64,000 nucleotides of DNA, taken from NCBI GenBank assembly GCA_025403435.1, contig CM046351.1:26625730-26689729 (forward strand). Direction: 5' to 3'. Both the position numbers and the translations under genes were made by a program. Origin of the DNA: Artocarpus heterophyllus (Eukaryota; Streptophyta; Magnoliopsida; Rosales; Moraceae). Positions 58,872 to 64,000 of the stretch are shown here, in pieces; within the stretch, counting starts at the first letter, position 1, and each line of letters begins with the position of its first letter. The notes under the pieces were generated by a model that worked only from the letters and a program-made list of their open reading frames with translations, searched no databases and was not told the origin of the DNA.

Positions 58872-59225
58872 TTGTCACCAACAATGAAGGAATCATCATC
58901 GACAACATCAACATGTGTTAGATTAGATTACTCATCTGGAGAAGGTGACGAATTTCAATTCAATTATTGGGCTGATAATCAGAGGCAAAATAACCAAGAA
59001 TTTAAAATGAAGATGGACTTACCCAGTTTCGGTGGACAATTACACATTGAAGACTTTCTCGATTAGGTCTATACCGTCAAAAATTTTTTCGACTATTTGA
59101 ATATTTCAAAATAGAACCAAGTCAAGCTCGTGGCATATAAGTTGAAAGGCAGGAGCATGGTGGGAACAAATTCAGATAAACTGGCAAAGACAAGGAAAAC
59201 AACGAGTCCGCACTTGGCCTAAGAT
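58872..59225 (+). pseudogene. Gypsy gag remnant
   Basis: The frame reads FKMKMDLPSFGG, LHIEDFLD, a TAG, VYTVKNFFDYLNI, a TAG, and VKLVAYKLKGRSM. This is the start of the retrotransposon gag domain of Ty3/gypsy elements, in which a conserved Trp (here TAG) follows IEDFLD and the block VKLVAYKLKG is typical. The sequence breaks off shortly after and joins LTR sequence. Confidence 0.75.
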
Positions 59226-59372
59226 GAAGCGACTGTTACAAAGGCAATTTCTTCTTGTAATTGTTTTAGATCATCATTAATCAATAATTAGAATTATTCC
59301 TAATTTTAAACTTTAAGTGTTTGATCTTGAGTCTTTCTTTTCTATTTCATTTAAAAAAACACATTCACTACA

Positions 59373-59638
59373 CCACTAGCTTATCTAGATCCTTCATACT
59401 GTAGGAAATCTAACTAAGAGGCTAGTATGAAAAATTGTAAAATTGGGTGCAATGCGACGGTGGGACAAATATGATTATCAGACTATGAATACTGCTACAA
59501 TTTAAATTCTGCTTTTTGAAAGAGTGTTTATTTTATATAGTATGATACGATCCAGTACTGCTTTCTAAATGTAATACTTGTAGTACCTTTGCAACAAAAA
59601 CATTAAAAACTGACAAATTGCATTAGTGAGGCGCACGT
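59373..59638. other. Short spacer between two gypsy elements
   Basis: Nothing recognised. Confidence 0.4.
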
Positions 59639-59900
59639 TATAACGCCCCTTTACGGACGTCGCAGATGTCATTATATACTTTCATTTAAACTTTTACTTT
59701 GAGATCAACCATATAACTTGAAGTTAGTTTGAAACATAATTTGGGAAAACATACCCAAGATCCATTCATGCACATTATTTTAATATAAAATAATAAATTA
59801 CTTGTTCATAATCATCCTTTAAAAAGTTTGCCAAAAAAAAAATGTTAAGAATTGAAACAATCTTTTTTTTAAACATCCTTGGAAAAAAAGCATATTTATA

Positions 59901-60091
59901 GTTCGGCAGGCCGAACTTGTGGGTTCGGTAGGCCAAAGTTGTCCGGTAGGCCGAAGGTCAAACTTTGGTAGGCCGTTTGAGGCTCTGCAAAATGGGGTTT
60001 CAAAATCTTCAAGATTGGCAGGCTGGTACAAAATAATCGGCAGGCCGATCAATACTTCGGCAGGCCGGCTAGTAATGATCGGCAGGCCGAC
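59901..60091. repeat. Palindrome array near the low end of LTR B
   Basis: There are eight units, all AG-centred on the plus strand: GTTCGGCAGGCCGAAC, GTTCGGTAGGCCAAAG, GTCCGGTAGGCCGAAG, CTTTGGTAGGCCGTTT, GATTGGCAGGCTGGTA, AATCGGCAGGCCGATC, CTTCGGCAGGCCGGCT and GATCGGCAGGCCGACC. The span and count closely match the copia leader array at 33712-33898. Confidence 0.88.
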
Positions 60092-62538
60092 CAACGATTA
60101 AAAAAATCAATTTGTAAAATTTAAACTTCATAATTTAAATGCGGAAGACAATATACTAAAAAAAGAAAAAAGATAAAATAATAAAAGATAGTTCATGAAT
60201 TCTTTAAAACTTAACAAAGAAACGTGTCCAAATAATAACACATAATTTAAATCATTAAACTTCCTTCTAGGCATTCTTCTGTTTGCAATTCATCGTCCTT
60301 TGCTCACACCCCTTTCCATGCCCTCCGTCTAATCCATAACCTTCTTACTCTTATCTGCAACATGATATAAAACTGAAATAAGCTAGAGCTTAGTAAGTAC
60401 ATTTATATCTCACAACTTAGAACATTTTATGAACATCATCATCATCATAATAGTGTACTAGGCACAATTTCATAAGGAACATATCTTTCATTACATTATC
60501 CATATTAAAACTTAATTTTATTTTTATCTTAAGGGCCCAAGTGTTGCACCATAATCATCATAGTAGGCGCGCCGTCATGAGAGAATAAGGGTAGCTAATC
60601 CTAAACCAAACATGACATCATAACATATCATAACATTGGTGTGCAGCACTTATTTAGGTGATATATATATACACATATTTAAACTTTCATGCTTCGAAAT
60701 ACGTCATCATCATACATGTATAACTTTATGAACATAAAAATATTTCATAAGAAATCTTTAAATGAAACCATCATTATGAACATAATTTCAAACCTTATAA
60801 AACATATCATGTTGCAGGTGATAATGTACTTACCTTTTTAGCCAGCTTACTTAACCTTAATTATGTCGGTGACGACGTCGCTATCTCCATATGCTCGTTC
60901 TTTAGTGTGTTCATGCCATTCATTCATTTTAAAATACAAAATAAAAATTAATATTTATTTTCATAGAATAAATCATGCATTCCATATAACATCACACATA
61001 CATTCACCTCGTACAAACATAATTCATAACATGCATCCATAACCATAACCATCAAAACTATTAGCATAAATATATTTCTGACCTCCATGAATTAAAAACT
61101 TAATAATTCAACATTCACACATAATTTAGGCACCAAACTTGGCAGGGACAAAGTTATTACATAAACATATTACCATGGTTTTTCTATGGTCATAAAAATT
61201 ACATCTAGTATCTAAAAACAAGTCATACTTATCAAAACATGAAATCTGCCAGCAATAGTTAGGCAGTGAACAATTTTAAACTTAGGTCCATTATCACATT
61301 ATCAAGAATATAGAAAAATCCATGAAAATTAACATATATAATAGACACATAAAACTATAACATATCCAAAAATTGACTTCAACAAAAAAAAATCAGATTA
61401 GGTCAAAACACATATTTGAAATTAGTAGTAAAACTAACTTCCATCATATTAAGTAGTGAGTTACAAGAGTTTATCATTTTCAAACAATCAAAAAAAATTT
61501 ATTTAGACTCTAAAATTCTTACTAACAACTTATTAACATACATTACAGCACCACAAAAATATCCTAATGCTAAATAAAATCATTTAATCATACAAAAAAT
61601 CACACAACAAGAATTCCAATAATTCATTGATAGAGCAGTTTCAAAACCTAGTCTTAATGAAAATTTAATAACACATAAAATTTTCATCAAATCATCACCA
61701 AACTTTCCAGTTCTTAACTTAACATATACATGATCATATTTGCCAAATTTCGTAAATATCAAAGTACATTTGTCCCTTGAACTAAAACCACATTTTTATG
61801 CAACATAATCAAACAACAACGTTTTACTGTGAGTGGCAGAGAGTAGAAAATTCATATCTTAATGTAGAAATATCGAAATAGCATGAAACTTGGAGGAACA
61901 TTACATAACACATATATGAACATCATATTAAAATTTCAAAGCAAAATAAAATGCCTAGACAAAGTTATGCTAGTCAGATTAAGGAGGAGAAATGCATTTT
62001 AGAAATACCAAAAAAGTGTTCTTACCTCAAACAAATTTCTTCTCAAACTCCTTCGAATTCAACCCTAAGAAATTTCAATATTTCTTACAAATAATTAGCA
62101 CGGAAATTTGAGAGGGAGACAAAGAAGCAAAACGTGAACAGGAGAGAGATTGAGAGAGAGAGAGGAAACGTCTAAGAAAAAAATAAAGAGAGAGAGAACA
62201 AAATTATAGTGAAAAAGGAAAATGAGAGTAACGTACATGAGGATGCTTGTCTTTTCCATTATTATCAGAAATTTTCTGATTAAAGGTTGGCTAAATGGTG
62301 TGGAGAAAAGAGACGATTGGGGGAAAGTCAAATTGATTAGCTTCACTTACCATATTTTGCCCTCTAAAATAGGAAACCATTTAAAACAATTCCAATCAAT
62401 CAAAATCAATTATTTTATTTCCTTATATGAGGAAATTAATCGTAAAATATGCCAATCAATCACATTAAACCATCCAATCATCGTAATTATCTCAATCCTA
62501 AATTTGGAGAGACTTTTGTTGACTGTTCGTCAGCTGTC

Positions 62539-62658
62539 ATCGGCCTGCCGATTCCACCAAGTCTGGCCTACCGATGATTTCATTGGCTTGAGGGACAATT
62601 CGGCCTGCCAAACTTGAAGGTTCGGCCTATCGAACTTGAAGGTTCGGCCTGCCAAACT
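62539..62658. repeat. Palindrome array near the high end of LTR B
   Basis: About five or six units, CT-centred on the plus strand (opposite to the array at 59901): CATCGGCCTGCCGATT, GTCTGGCCTACCGATG, ATTCGGCCTGCCAAAC, GTTCGGCCTATCGAAC and GTTCGGCCTGCCAAAC. Confidence 0.85.
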
Positions 62659-62890
62659 GTCCTTACATACTAGAATACATCATAGCATTTAAATCATTAA
62701 TGAATCATCATAAACATACAATATAATTATAATGAACACTTGAGCACATCAATTTCACGTGATCGTCACCTGTCATAACACTTAGAATAAAATGGTTTGT
62801 AGCATTATATCATAAATCCATATGCAATAAAATGCTTAACAACGTCACTAATATAACATTATCCGTTACATAAAATAGGCAGGTGTTACA

Positions 62891-62905
62891 ATTCTCCCCA
62901 CCTTA
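62891..62905 (-). other. Polypurine tract of element B
   Basis: The minus strand reads AAGGTGGGGAGAAT immediately before TGTAACACC. This is the standard chromovirus arrangement. Confidence 0.8.
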
Positions 62906-62935
62906 TAAGAGTTTCATTCTCGAAACTCAGAATAG

Positions 62936-64000
62936 TTACAGATACTTAGTTCTCATGTCATCTTCACGTTCCCATGTAGCTTCTTCTACTTGATGATTTT
63001 GCCAGAGAACCTTGACCAATGGAATTTCTTTATTCCTCAAGGTTTTGGTTTTTCGATCCAGTATCTCCACTGGCTTTTCTTCATAACTCAAGTCATCTCG
63101 TATCTCGATCACTTGTGGCTCAATCACATGCGTAGGGTCTGGGACATATTTCTTGAGCATAGAAACATGGAAGACATCATGCATTGCGGACATTTCTAAA
63201 GGCAATCTTAGCTGATAAGCTACTTTGCCTATCCGCTTTACAATTTCAAAAGGTCCGATAAACCTCAAGTTCAATTTGCCTTTTTTCCTAAACCTCATAA
63301 CTCCTTTCATCGGTGCAACTTTCAAAAACACGGATTCGCCCACGGTGAACTCTAAGGGTCTTCTTCTCTTGTTAGCATAACTCTTCTGACAGCTTTGAGC
63401 GGTCTATATTCTTCTTCTTATCAACTTTATCATCTCAGAAGTTTCGTTAACAAAACTGGTCCCTTCAGTATTGACGCTTTCCATCAACTTCTTCTCACCA
63501 GCTTCATGCCAACATATAGGCGACCTGCATTTTTGTCCATATAGAGCCTCATAAGGTGCTATCCCAATTGTCGCCTGGTAGTTGTTGTTATAAGCAAACT
63601 CTGCTAATGGTAGCATTTTACACCAGCTGGTCTTGAAATCTAGTGTACAGGCCCAAAGCATATCCTCTAAAATTAAGTTTGTCCTCTCTATTTGGCCATC
63701 TGTCTGAGGATGGAAAGCTGTATTGAAATGCAACTTGGTCCCCATTGTAGTCTGTATACTTTTCCAAAACTTGGATGTGAACCTGCCATCACGATCTGAG
63801 ATGATTGACTTAGGAATTCCATGAAGTCGTACAATCTCCTTGACATAAAGTTTCACTAACCATTCTATAGAGTAAGTGATCTTGCTAAGGATGAAATGCT
63901 CCGTCTTCATTAGTCGATCCACAACAACCCAAATAGCGTTATAACCGTTCATAGTCTTAGGTAAACCAGTAATGAAATCTATTGCTATATACTCCCATTT
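62936..64000 (-). pseudogene. Gypsy chromovirus integrase and chromodomain (element B), 5' end outside window
   Basis: Minus strand, one frame from the window edge. Visible blocks are AIDFITGLPKT (about 63950-63985), VVVDRLMKTEHF, ISDRDGRFTSKFWKSIQ (second catalytic Asp region) and FHPQTDGQIERT with the third acidic residue in ERTNLILED. YEALYGQKCRSP is next, then a TAG at 63404-63406 in an otherwise continuing frame, followed by the GPFEIVKRIGKVAYQL tail, MHDVFHVSMLKKYV and a C-terminal chromodomain (IPLVKVLWQN, EATWEREDDM). The integrase tail and chromodomain match the Tekay/Del type of chromovirus. The single stop suggests a fairly young but inactive copy. Confidence 0.9.

Larger units (their letters stand above)
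57969..59372 (+). mobile_element. Short-LTR gypsy element with internal deletion
   Basis: A 277-bp 5' LTR (57969-58245) has matching ends TGCAGC and GCTGCA. It is followed by a perfect initiator-Met primer site and a gag remnant. The last 120 or so bases of a 3' LTR occur at about 59250-59372 (shared phrases TTTTAAACTTTAAGTGTTT and ATCTTGAGTC). Pol and the first half of the 3' LTR are missing. No matching target duplication was found (AGTGA against CCACT), so the ends may have been altered. Confidence 0.75.
59639..62890 (-). repeat. 3' LTR of gypsy chromovirus (element B), about 3.25 kb
   Basis: The high end is firm: minus strand TGTAACACCTGCC directly after a polypurine tract. The low end is set where the plus strand reads TATAACGCCCC at 59639, an imperfect mirror of the start (TGTAACACC). 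It contains palindrome arrays near each end (62539-62658 and 59901-60091) and a GA-rich tract (about 62110-62220). No gene lies inside. The A+T-rich central part 60100-62100 shows nothing else. Confidence 0.6.

Overview
The window is nuclear DNA of a flowering plant, most likely a eudicot. It is A+T-rich, its genes have many GT-AG introns, two complete genes encode typical plant proteins, and the rest is LTR retrotransposons, small inverted-repeat elements and gene debris. A plastid-derived rpoC1 fragment still carries the group II intron that grasses lack. I do not name a species.

Layout. 1-13.1 kb: decayed repeats. A Ty3/gypsy chromovirus-like element lies on the minus strand (3363-11745) with two recognisable LTRs and a deleted pol. 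Around it are several small inverted-repeat (MITE-like) elements. 13.97-18.15 kb: a complete 11-exon LPAT2-type lysophosphatidic acid acyltransferase gene (+, 388 aa). 19.2-19.7 kb: a fragment of the 3' end of the gene for the RNA polymerase I largest subunit (NRPA1). 22.67-40.76 kb: a Ty1/copia element on the plus strand whose 5' LTR is split by a second element of the same family on the minus strand (23440-31954), with the 5-bp target duplication GAGAC on both sides. 43.1-48.85 kb: a second, longer and intron-containing NRPA1 3'-half pseudogene. 49.3-50.0 kb: the plastid insert. 50.87-54.16 kb: a complete 10-exon LST8 gene (-, 316 aa), the WD40 subunit of the TOR kinase complex. 54.9-55.3 kb: a diverged three-unit GC-rich tandem repeat. 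57.97-59.37 kb: an internally deleted short-LTR gypsy element. 59.64-64.0 kb: a chromovirus 3' LTR plus integrase and chromodomain on the minus strand, running off the window.

Only LPAT2 (ER membrane lipid synthesis) and LST8 (growth signalling) look functional. No operon-like relation links them. The most unusual signal is a short GC-rich inverted repeat, TTCGGCAGGCCGAA and variants, in arrays of about 5-8 units roughly 24 bp apart. The arrays sit inside LTRs and 5' leaders of unrelated retrotransposons (copia and several gypsy families) and appear to be absent from the genes.

All coordinates of exons, LTR ends and repeats were read by eye. No alignment or database search was run.
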